A stretch of 64,000 bases of DNA from Caenorhabditis elegans (Eukaryota; Nematoda; Chromadorea; Rhabditida; Rhabditidae): contig NC_003279.8 of assembly GCF_000002985.6 (NCBI RefSeq), positions 8,680,001 through 8,744,000 on the forward strand, written 5' to 3'. The first letter of the stretch is position 1, and the number at the start of each line of letters is the position of its first letter. The notes under the pieces were generated by a model that searched no databases, had not been told where the DNA came from, and saw nothing but the letters and a program-made list of their open reading frames with translations. Both the position numbers and the translations under genes were made by a program. Positions 12,492 through 22,561 of this stretch are shown piece by piece.

Positions 12492-12947
12492 CTGAAAGTA
12501 TTATAGAAAATTGAACAAAAATACCGTTCAAAACTGACTTAATATTAATTAATCTAATCATTCATGAAAATTAAAACAAAAAAAATTTCCACGGCGCCTT
12601 GGAACTCAATGAGATACGGTTTGTAAAAGTCCGCAAACACCGTGCCGCTCAACTGCGGACAGCCTCGCTGAATTAAAAAAACCAAGGATTTCTTTCTCGA
12701 TTGCTTAAAGGGTCCCACCACGATTCAAATATACTACTGTCTTGATTAAAACGGGCTGCTTGTATTTTGGGGGATTTTTTTAATGAATGAGCACTCATGG
12801 GCAACATTATTCCCTTTCTATTAAGTTTCATTTAAGGAACAAATAAATTTTAATGATCTATTCAATAATTGATTCCCTCGTCTCCCAATTTTATTGCCTT
12901 ATTAATTTCGAAACACATTCTCTCATTCACACTCGAAATTTTCAGCG
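12492..12947. promoter_or_regulatory. Divergent promoter mrps-15 / asg-1
   Basis: About 450 bp separate two divergently transcribed mitochondrial-protein genes. The region contains a GC-richer block at about 12590-12670 with an inverted repeat (GTCCGCA ... TGCGGAC). A TTTTCAG acceptor stands just before the asg-1 ATG. Shared control of two mitochondrial genes is an inference. Confidence 0.5.
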
Positions 12948-13390
12948 ATGGCGACCCACAAGCTGAGCTTCTTCGAAAAGTTGGCCAACACCTTTGGAGC
13001 TCTTTACCGTCATCAAGCTCAGCAGTTCCCACGCCGTCTCGCTATTCTCAAGGCTGTTGGAAAGCACGAGCTGGCTCCACCCCGGTCTGCTGACATCCCA
13101 GCTATCAAGGCGGACTGGGCTAAGCTCCAGAAGTTTATTGAGACCAAGCAATATGTCAACCTTAGTATCAAGGTAATTTGTTACACGCTGAAACAACACT
13201 CAATAAAAAATAACTTCAGGAAAGTCTCGTCTACTCGGCAGTTGCCCTCGAGGTAGTCTTTTGGTTCTTTGTCGGAGAAATGATTGGACGTCGCTACATT
13301 TTCGGGTACATTGTTCCAGCCAATTATGTCTCGAAGGATACAAAGGCTAAGGTTGCCGAAAAGAAGAGACTCGCTGCCCTCGAAGCTTAA
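12948..13390 (+). CDS. asg-1: ATP synthase subunit g (mitochondrial F1Fo)
   Basis: Two exons (12948-13172 and 13220-13390) encode 131 residues. The sequence MATHKLSFFEKLANTFGALY followed by a basic N-terminal half fits subunit g. Near the C-terminus is one membrane segment, ALEVVFWFFVGEMIGRRYIF, which carries a GxxxG-like spacing similar to the dimerisation helix of the family. Subunit g lies in the inner membrane at the Fo dimer interface. The start follows an ATTTTCAGCG acceptor context. A second subunit-g gene exists elsewhere in the worm genome as I recall, so the symbol rests on genome position. Confidence 0.88.
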
Positions 13391-13492
13391 TACATCGATA
13401 AGCATATTCATTTGTGAAAATATGTGTTTTTTCTTCAACGTTTGTTAGATAAAAGAAATTAAGGCTTTATTTTTCTAGTTCAATACAAAAAA

Positions 13493-15144
13493 TTACAATC
13501 CACTAGTTTCTTCTCCAGCCTCTCGAGTGTAATCCTTCCGATCTTCCTCAAAAGTTTCAAGTGCCTTATTTTTCACTGCATACTGTCTTTTCAGAGATCG
13601 GCCTTTGAAAACATGAGAAGTGATTGTTGGAGCAAAAATGATTTGATTCGGAGCGCTAAAAATAAAACTCGTTAGAGAAAAATCAGTTTCGAAATTCTTA
13701 CTCGGTCGCATCATCCTGGCTTATTGAACTTGTAGAGAGGGTTTTATCTACAGATACTTGTTTCTTGTTGAATTCAATAGTACCGTGCAAGGTATTCATG
13801 AAAACAGCATTTCTTTCACAACTCTTCTTGTATCTCGCATTAATTGATGCCAAGGACTCGGACATGATGGTGTTTGCTGTGTTGCTAGGTGGTTCTGTTA
13901 TTCCAGCATGTTTAACTTTCCCCCCAGCAGTCATTGTCTCAATCAACTTTTCAGCAGTAACCGTGTACTTTCCCTCTGGATCATCGTCCAACGTCATATC
14001 CTCTCTGAAATTCAAATATTAAGATCCAACGGATGCAAGCCACGAAAATTACTCTTCGTCTTTTGCCATCCAATAAATCATCTTTCCTTTCTTCAATTGC
14101 GAACGGGAAATCGGTTGTTGATACCAACTGGCTGGGAACAGGGCTCTTTTGTCGTCAGTGGTATTCACAACTGAAAATAAACACTCCGATTTCTGTATTG
14201 TTTCGTAGTTTTACCGAATTTCTCCATCGGGGCTGTTGGCTCTAAAACTTCTTTTTGCTCCATTGTTTCCACTTTTGTTTGCTTGGGATCGACAGGGGCA
14301 GCGTATAAGCTAAAATATGATAATTTCTACATAAAACCATTCGACCCATTGAAACCTTTTCATCTGATCGTACTCTGCTTGGGACTTTTTTATGTTGTCC
14401 TGTTTATCTTTCCTTTGCTCCAAACTGATTTTCTGTTTCTTACGAAGAGCGTCCAGTTCCTTTTCACGAGCTGCCTAAAGTTCATGGTTAAAGTAAATTT
14501 CTCTATAATCTCTATGTTACGTGATCACGAATCGACACAAACTTTTTTTGTGGAGCCAAAGTGGATAAGTAGTATTCTTTCAATCGTCCAAATTCTACAT
14601 CAACTTTCACTCCTTGACGATTGACAACCGTATTGGCTCGTTGCATCTTTGGATGGCGCTGAATTTCAAGAAATAATGTATTTCTTTTTAACTTTTTAGA
14701 TGGATAGTAAAAACCGTAATTAAGCACTTCCTTTGCGCGGCGAGATATATATATATATATACTGTATGCTTACCACGTCTGAATTTTTCGATTTCGAAAC
14801 GTATTGAGACTGCGTATGAAAGATTTCAACTACTTGCTCCTTTCGAAATTCTTCCCAATTTTTCAGTTGTTTCTGAGCATCCTTCCTGGAAACCAAATCA
14901 GATAAGTTATTACATATACATCAATTTATTTAATTACTTGTGAGTTTCATACTGATCATCACTCAGTTTATACCGCTGCTGCATCTTCTTTTTGTAGCTC
15001 ATCTTCTTCGCCTGTTTCTTTTCATAATCAGATTTCTGTTTATCAGGCGATGGTGATAAACTGAGCTTTTGGAGTTTACCTGAAAGCGCTCGATTTTACT
15101 TTAAACCAAAAACTCATCATACTTTTTAAACCAGAGAAATTCAT
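13493..15144 (-). CDS. Uncharacterised lysine-rich, helical protein (operon partner of pbs-7)
   Basis: Nine exons in consistent phase give 403 residues: 15123-15144, 14938-15079, 14774-14885, 14521-14658, 14356-14474, 14215-14309, 14053-14170, 13702-14004 and 13493-13655. The product starts MNFSGLK and is rich in Lys, Glu and Gln. Predicted helical stretches lie at about residues 20-90 and 135-180. A short conserved-looking motif is ALFPASWYQQPISRSQLKKG, followed by an acidic patch (EEEDMTLDDDPEG). I see no signal peptide, membrane segment or enzyme motif, and I do not recognise the family. It is probably nuclear or cytoplasmic. It lies 218 bp downstream of pbs-7 on the same strand, which suggests co-transcription, although no strong TTTCAG acceptor abuts the ATG. 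Confidence 0.75.
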
Positions 15145-15362
15145 GCTCGCTATTTTTGACTCGAGCACTTGTGAAATGATGCGTGTGAATACTTAGACGT
15201 GAATAGAAGGATTAAATGGAAGTTTATTTATCGACTTCACGCGAAAATAAATAAAATTTACACCGAAAACGTGGGTTGGAGAGAGTAAAATGTTTTGAAA
15301 AGAAGGATACAAATAAGTTAAACATGGAGATACTGAAACGCATCCTGCACACCGGGGAAAAC

Positions 15363-16292
15363 TTATTCATATTGACAGTTAGTCTCGGCAATCGACCAGT
15401 CACCAATAATCTTCTCTTCTTTACCCAAAACGACACCTTCTGTCGCATCAACACGTCCGATTTCGAACTCATTGTCAGCGACGCAGTCGTGGTAGAGAGT
15501 AAGTTCAAGCGATTTGCGAAGCACGGCTTCTGCCTCTTCACGGGAGAGGTCTTCTCCCTTCTTTCTCCACTCATCTTCAACAGCTTGGTTGAGGAGGAAC
15601 GCTCCAAGTCCAGTTGCAATGTGCTTCACTTGATATGCGCATCCCTGAAATTTAGAATAATTATTATGTGATTATTTAATCATGAGATTCTGATCCGGCA
15701 AGTTAACGCTTTCAAGTTTACCTTCTGAGTAATGACACCGATGAAAGGTGTGCTAGTCTCCTTGTTGTTCTTCTCCTCCTCTTCGACTCCGGCGACAACA
15801 AGTGTGTTCCACACTGGGTTCATCTTGCAACGTCTGAAATTTTTTACTTAAACTTTCAATTTAATTAGGAAAACAGACTTGGCGTAGAGAAGGCTTGTGA
15901 GGTATCCGTGGAGAGCTTTTGGTCCAATATCCTGATCGAAGCGCTTCCAGAGAAGAACCTGACGCTCGATCACATTTTGAAGCCAGTGGAAGTCAGCGTG
16001 ATCTCCTCCGAAGGCAATGAGAACATTATCATTGACCTTGTATTGACGAGAAACATTCTGGAAACAAATATTATGAAAATCCACTTTCAGCTGAACGGAA
16101 ATTCAAACCTTGTAACGAGCCATTTTTCCATAGGAAACAACTCGATCAGTAAGGACAACAACCCCAGTTTTATACTGGAGAGCGATAACCGATGTTCCGG
16201 TACAAGTAGGATTCCTGAAAAATTGAGTTAATTCAAACGAATATAGGTTTAATGACTTACAGTGTGCGCTGGACTTCGTCGTGAGCATTCAT
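15363..16292 (-). CDS. pbs-7: 20S proteasome beta subunit, PSMB4/beta-7 type
   Basis: Five exons give 236 residues: 16261-16292, 16109-16214, 15879-16057, 15722-15833 and 15363-15644. The motif [20 protein letters not shown], then [19 protein letters not shown] and [14 protein letters not shown], matches the PSMB4 branch of proteasome beta subunits. That branch is non-catalytic and sits in the inner rings of the 20S core. Only about 16 residues precede the TGTSV strand, far shorter than the roughly 45-residue propeptide of human PSMB4. It is divergent to the BCNT-like gene and appears to lead an operon with the lysine-rich gene downstream. Confidence 0.93.
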
Positions 16293-16606
16293 TTTGGTTC
16301 TGAAACAATATAAATGAAGTTTTTGAAGGGAGTGCTTTGAAAAAATGAAAGGAAGTGAATTTCGACAATGAAATGCAAAAATGGCGGCTAAGTCATCATA
16401 AAGCATGTGCGCTCCGTCGAATTTTACACTGAATACCACGCACAATTGCGTACTTCAATAAGAAAAATTATCTCGCGCTACTTTTTTTGAGATAATATTA
16501 TAATATAAATTAATTCATATTTTATAAATATATTAATTCATATTTTATTCTTTTGAATTCTCACTGAAATTGTGAAACTATTTAAAATATAAATTGTTTC
16601 AGAAAA
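16293..16606. promoter_or_regulatory. Divergent promoter pbs-7 / BCNT-like gene
   Basis: This 314-bp AT-rich region separates the two starts. A TTTCAG acceptor is found just upstream of each ATG (near 16300 on minus, 16602 on plus). A direct near-repeat, TTAATTCATATTTTAT(A/T), occurs at about 16510-16550. I recognise no other element. Confidence 0.4.
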
Positions 16607-17500
16607 ATGACCTCGGAGCTTAAAAATAACGAAGAAGACTACAACTCATCGTCCGATGAAGATTACGATCCAACAAAGGATACCGATTTTGATCCAAAGG
16701 ATGAAGTAAGCATTCCTAGATATCGCCCTTTTATTGCTCATTCTCCTCAACAGATCGATGATCAAGAAGAATGCGAAGATGGAATTGACGAAGAAGTTGA
16801 ACATCTGAAAAATGAAAAACAAAGTGACGACCATACATCAGAAAAGGCAAACAGTACTGAAGGAAGTGTTGATGTGGATGCGATATTTGCAGAATTAACT
16901 GGGCTAGCACCGAAACCAGTTGTCAACGATACATCAAGCAAGAATATTCCAAAAACTGAAGAAAGGGTGTATCCAAAATCAGCAGCGTATGTTTGAAACA
17001 AGTAGAAATAACTTTTAAAAATGTATTTTACAGATCTGCATCCAACGAGTCTACAAATCAGAAGGTTTATCCGAAAAAGTGAGTTGACATGAGTTTTTAT
17101 TTGATACAAATTTAAAAACAACTTTTTCTTATTTTTCTAATAATTTTTTTCAGAACGGAAACAGCTGGAACATCGTCTGAAAGTAGCATTGTACCCGGAA
17201 AGAAAAGAGTCGGCTTGCTTGATGCTGCAAAATCACTGTCGAAGCGTTCTAAAATTTCTGTTTTGGAGAAATCTGATCGAGATTGGAAAGATTTTACGAC
17301 GCAAAATAATTTAAAAGTATGTTTCTTTAAGTTTAAGGTTTTTGAATAAATTGTTTGTTTTTCAGGAAGATTTGGAATCTCATAACCGAGGGAAAGGCGG
17401 TTATCTGAACAAAATGGACTTCTTAAACCGAGCTGATAATCGCCAGTTTGAAAAAGAACGAGCGTTCCGTGCAACAGCTCGTAAGGACACTGGACAGTAA
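16607..17500 (+). CDS. BCNT-domain protein (CFDP1/Swc5 homologue)
   Basis: Four exons (16607-16986, 17034-17078, 17154-17316 and 17366-17500) encode 240 residues. The first half is acidic (SSSDEDYDPTKDTDFDPKDE). The C-terminal ~80 residues form a BCNT-C domain, with the hallmarks DWKDFT, ESHNRGKGGYLNKMDFLNR and RQFEKER. In yeast the homologue Swc5 belongs to the SWR1 complex that deposits H2A.Z; vertebrate CFDP1 is chromatin-associated. Acidic tail plus BCNT-C is the usual family arrangement. By genome position it should be F39H11.1, which is from memory. Confidence 0.88.
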
Positions 17501-18315
17501 ATAATTCTTTATTTTTTCAATTGAATCTTTTTTGTGATTTTCTGGTTTCTTTGACAATTCGTAACTTTGAAAAATTCATAAACCTTCTGTAAAGATACGG
17601 ACATTGAAATTTAATCATGAACATATTTAATGGACAAAAACGAGAAAAATGGTAAAGGGAGACAATAACTAAATCTAGAAAAAGGATGAATCATGAAAAG
17701 GGAATTGTAGAAAAATCACATTCTAAAATAATTAAAATGAAATACAACAACTTTGGGAAAAGGTAGGTTACAGTTTTATAATACGAACTCGTTTGTTTTT
17801 AAGGACTTTTTGTGGAATTTTTGCGAATTGTTTCAGAACAAAAAAAAATCTGCTACTTGTTTTTAAAACTGGGATTCATGAGGAAAAATAGATAATGGAA
17901 AATAAGGAAAAATTAAGATTTGCTGGGCTTGAGGGGAACATGATGAAGACATGAAGTAGAGAGCACATAGTGGGATGTGGAGAGAGAAAGAGCTAGAAGG
18001 AAGCGAGAATTGTTTTTCTGATCATTGTGTTAATTTTACAAAAAAATGGATAGGAGATTGTGTTGATTCGATGATGACTTATGATGTTGATGATGGTAAC
18101 GGCAAACAGAGAAAGAAAAGAACAGGAAAAAAGCGGATAAAGCATGAATTTTGAAGCACACAGAACAATTGAAAGAACAAGATATACTGGAAGATAGAAA
18201 GCTAAAACTAGAGAAATTATGACGAGATGATGTAGAAAGGTAATCAGATAATGATTGCAAATTGAGATTTTTTAAAAATTACAATGAATGGGTAGGCTGC
18301 ATCAATTAGGTACAA
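17501..18315. other. Convergent 3' region between the BCNT-like gene and tlf-1
   Basis: The region contains the 3' ends of two convergent genes in ordinary AT-rich DNA. No gene, repeat or RNA was recognised. A short open frame on the minus strand (18036-18260) is low-complexity Ser/Phe and is not supported. Confidence 0.4.
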
Positions 18316-21300
18316 CTATTCTTCTAAATCGAGCTCATCATACAGATCTTCATCTTCATCAGAGAAATAGACCTGAAAGAAAAATGTGTTATTTTAAAAT
18401 TAAATTTGTATTATTTTCAAACCACCGAAACACTTTTTATTTGCATACCTGGTTATTGATAACTCCAGAATTTCTATAATTGCTGTCATCAAAGCGTTCG
18501 CGTTTGATTGGTGGTCTAAAAAATTATTTTATTTTTACATTGAAGCCAGAATTTTACAAATTTTTACCCTCTGTTAACAGGTGCCTTTCGTTTCCTCTTC
18601 TTCTGAGCAGCGACATTTCCTTTGGCTCGTTCGAGACATCGGAATTCTAGAACAATTGGATAGATCTTTGAGAGTACTTCGAGAACATCGGCTTCCGATT
18701 GAGCTCCAGTGACTGTAATTGAGCCAGTCGTATGAATTCGAAGAGTAGCTTTTGGTGTCACAGATCTCCAAACAAGACCAACGGAAAGTTCAGGCTCATA
18801 TGTGGATTCTGATGGATATTTTGCTGCGACTTCTTCGATTTTGATTCCGAATGGAAGACGGCACGTGGCCAGAACGTTGTTCACCTAAATTCCACATAAA
18901 CTTAATAATTAGATAAATATTTTAAAGTTGCAAAATTTTATGGTATTGACAAACACACAAAAACGGTATCGCGCGTGGTGTCAGAATGTCCCATCACAGT
19001 CTGATCTACAAAAAATGAAACGTGACGTAGAGTTTCCAACTGGTGTCGCACGGTTAAGAATGTGCTGACGTCACACTTTTCTGAGCAAAAATACCCGCAC
19101 TTATTGTAGATCACACCGTGATGGGACAACCTGACTCTACGTGGTATCGTAATTTTTTTTTTCAAATTTTGAAATGGCTCTTTAAAGGCTCACGACTTTC
19201 TTCAGATGGGTCTCGACGCGCAAAAAGTTTATTGTAGTCTTTTTCTTCAATGTTTGCGTTTTTCAATGAAACTGCACGGTTTTCAGCTTTAAAAAAAAAT
19301 TCTGTTAAAAAATCTGTTTCCAAATGGGGGCACCACGGTTTCAAGATCTGGTGGATTCCGGTTCTACGTTTTCCAGATCTGGCACCAAAACGTAGATCCG
19401 GAACCCCACCAGATCTTGAAACCGTGGTGCCTCTCCAAATGTTCAAACTTCAAAAAAAAAAGAAAGATTACCATAAACATTTTGCGTGCCGAGACCTTTC
19501 TGAATAAATCCGTGCGCCTTTAAAAAGGCATGTAAAAATCTGGTGAAACTACGATACACGGTCAAATAATTTTAGTACACTAGTTTGCACGACTGACATT
19601 TTTACACTTTTCTTCAATTTAATTTAAATTTACAAGTAATAACTTTAACAAAAATGAAACATCTTTAAAAGAAAAAAAAACAAATCGGAAATGGCGGAAG
19701 CTACTGTACTTCTTGAAGGCGAACTTTTTTTAAATATTTTTTTTTTAATAGATAAATTTTTTTAATAGATAAATTGAAACTTTTCAAAACTTGCTCGATA
19801 ATTTCTAATCGAAACTCGTTCTTTCGTTTTTCCCATAACTCGCTGAACATGTCTGGCAATTGAACGTGCAGCTCGTTTACAATCCGCCTCACTCCGGCAA
19901 CCAACAATATATACTTTTCCAGAACTATATACTTTGATATAACAACCAGGCGATCTTTTTTGTTTCATCATTACTCCTTTTTCTCTTTCATATGTCACGT
20001 TATGAGTGTTCATTGCCAATTTTCGAAGATCAATGTGCAAAGGGAGTGTATAATTACAAACAACATTTCGAATCTGGAATATTTTCAAGTTTTGATGATT
20101 GATTGCTGTTAGAAAGTACCTGAATATCGATATCACCATCATCTGGCATTGGTTCCTCATTGGCAGCCGATGTACCTTCTGGAGGAACATCTGGAACCTC
20201 AATTTTGACAGGAATCTGAAAAATGTAGATATGAAACATGAAAATGTACATTCATCTGTTACCGGCTCAGGTGAGGGTTCTCTCAGTGGCACTGCCAAAT
20301 TCATGTCACGCGGCACATAAATCTGCGGATGTGGCTGCTGAGCATGGTGTTGGGCCATCTGATGACGTGTCATTTGTGGTTGAACCATTTGATGTTGCTG
20401 ATTATGGTGCATTTGTGGTTGACGATGTTGCATAATCATTTGATTTTGTTGAGAAGGATGATTAAAATGTTGTGGTTGCTGGTGGTGTTGTTGTTGATTC
20501 TGTAATATCCTCTGATTAATTTTGGTGAATATATCTGAACCAGCCGTGGACCGCACCTACGGCGCGGCCCCCGACTTTTTTGAGAAAACACATTAGATAT
20601 ACGGTGTCTATCGCGGACCTCGATCGATGTCTGTTGCGCATTTAGCATAAGGTTTCCCAAAATTTCGTTGCTCTGATCAGAGATCAAACTACATAGGGAC
20701 AGAAGGACACGCGCTTTATATATAGTAAATGATAGTAAATGATAATCATGAAACATACCTGTTGTTGTTGTCGATGTTGTGCTTGCGCATAGCTTATCTG
20801 TTGTTGTCCTTGCTGATTTTGTGCCATAAATACAGCTCGATTTTGTTGTTGAATTTGATTTGCTACTTGCTGTCCTGGAATTAAATTTAAAACTCTTTTC
20901 AGTTTTTCAAACAAGAATGTCTTATACAACACGTAATGTGAGACCCAACACACGAGTTTGAAATTTTCCAGAATTATTTTGATTGTTTTCGATTTTTTTT
21001 TGTTTGCAAAAACAGTGAAAATTTAATCAATATTTAATTTTTCCTTTTGGAAAATATGTGAAACTTCAATCGTTCAAAAATCAGAAATCGAGTTATTCGA
21101 AATGTAAATGTAGAGTTAATTTGTGTCTAGAATATTATTCCAATAAAACAATTAATTATTGCAGAAACATATACGCGATTCTAGATATACGTAGTACTTG
21201 TATTCTATTGATAAAACACACGGCATCCGGAGACCGTAAATAAATTGAAATAAAACCGATTTAAAAAAAAAAATATTTTGTTTTGAATAACATCAATTAA

Positions 21301-21957
21301 ATATTGACTATCAATTTTCTAAATAAAATTAAAAACTTACTCTGATAACCTTGTTGAACGTTATGTCCTTGCACAGGTCGCATTTGAACACCAACTGCAA
21401 CATTTCGACCCGCTATCGTTCCCTGCAATTTCTTTTGAAAAATTAAAATAGTTTCGTGAATTTGAAATTTTGTTTCAATTCTTAGAATTTGTTATGTTGA
21501 TTGAGAAACTGATAATAAAGACTTACTGGATGTCCAAAGTTTACTTGCATTGGTTGACCACCAGGAACTTGGCGAACATAGGCAGGACCGACACCATTTT
21601 GCTGAATCTGACGTACTCCCGGGGGTAGTTGAACTATCTGAAATAAACTTTAATTCATAAATTCAAGCATATGTCTTGTCTCGAACAAAATTTGATTATA
21701 TTCTTCAAAATCTCACCCTCTGCTGTCCGTTTCCGTCGTGATGAACCGTTCGAATTCCTGCCGTTTGCACATACGTGGCATTTTGTGATACTGCACCACC
21801 AGCTTGTGCAGGCATCACTTTTTGAACGTAAGTTCTGTAATATCTTTCGAGTGTTGTTATTGGATTTCTTGATCCAAATAACTAAAACTGAACAAGCTAT
21901 TTTTTAATTCAACTCATACCTCTGGTTTCCCATCATTTGATGATCACCCATTTGCAT
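18316..21957 (-). CDS. tlf-1: TBP-like factor (TLF/TRF2)
   Basis: Eleven exons give about 505 residues: 21920-21957, 21717-21834, 21527-21637, 21341-21422, 20759-20874, 20263-20499, 20120-20215, 19795-20073, 18568-18884, 18449-18515 and 18316-18372. Residues 1 to about 265 are rich in Gln, Met and His. The two TBP-type saddle repeats follow: IRNVVCNYTLPLHIDLRKLA ... SSGKVYIVGCRSEADC, then VNNVLATCRLPFGIKIEEVA ... HTTGSITVTGAQSEAD. The divergent residues mark it as TBP-like factor, not TBP. TLF-1 drives zygotic transcription in worm embryos. The tail has a basic patch (KKRKRK) and an acidic end (SDEDEDLYDELDLEE). The join between the two saddle repeats requires a GC-AG intron (see findings). 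The first ATG in frame is preceded by a TTTACAG acceptor at 21972. Confidence 0.93.
18964..19149. repeat. Foldback repeat in a tlf-1 intron (TGTCCCATCAC family)
   Basis: The left arm (18964-19010) and the right arm (19104-19149) are imperfect inverted copies. Both contain TGTCCCATCAC and TGATCTACA, motifs of a high-copy C. elegans palindromic repeat that I recognise. There is no coding potential. Confidence 0.8.
19175..19530. repeat. Long foldback element in the same tlf-1 intron
   Basis: The inner arms, 19327-19372 and 19386-19432, form an almost perfect 46-bp hairpin (GGCACCACGGTTTCAAGATC and its complement). Weaker outer arms (GTCTCGACGCGCAAAA near 19207 and TTTTGCGTGCCGAGAC near 19480, with a CTTTAAA(G/A) end on both sides) extend it to about 355 bp. 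It is typical of a non-autonomous DNA element. Confidence 0.75.
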
Positions 21958-22561
21958 TTGAACTGATCGGCCTGTAAATTTGAGTTGTTATCTTTTGAAA
22001 ACTCGACAAATGCTAAAATCTGCAACAACGAGAGAGCGAGACTTCGTGAGAACATAAGAATTTTTTGATTTATGTTAGAAAATTCTGGAAAAGTTAAGAA
22101 ATATTTATTTCCGACGACCAGTTTATTTTAAATTCAGACAAAATAATATCCAAAATACAATATTCGGTTTGTTCATTCTAAACTGATTTGAGGCAAACGC
22201 GGTTACAGGATCGATTGAAAGCGTTATTCGCTGCCAAACCAGAGTATCCTCTCTGAATGTGCATTCCTCCTAGTTATTTGTCTGTTAGACATGTGGCATT
22301 TATTGATTAGTTAATTTATTGATTTTTCAGTCTTAACGCTGTGTTCTTTGGGAAGAAGAAGTGACGTTCGGCGAGAATTTGCCACAAGAAAAAGTGCTAG
22401 AAAACGAAGACCGACGAAGATGTCGTGATATTTGGTGTTTAGTACGTGGGTGCAGTGTTTGCGGACTTCCTTACCGTACACTTCAATTTTAATTTTCGTT
22501 TTTCTGGACATCGATTTTCCTGGCATAAAGACTGAGTAGTATTCGCTGTAGTAACTGAAAA
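21958..22561. promoter_or_regulatory. Divergent promoter tlf-1 / cdk-8
   Basis: About 600 bp lie between two transcription-regulator genes on opposite strands. A TTTACAG acceptor serves tlf-1 at 21972-21978. A short minus-strand open frame in 22311-22526 is not supported. Shared control of the two genes is possible but is only an inference. Confidence 0.45.

Noticed and set aside
15276-15671. 131-codon plus-strand frame opposite pbs-7
   Set aside because: It lies antisense to a proteasome exon of clear homology and has no splice or homology support.
19162-19507. Overlapping open frames on both strands inside the tlf-1 intron
   Set aside because: They lie within a foldback element, where inverted arms create mirrored frames.
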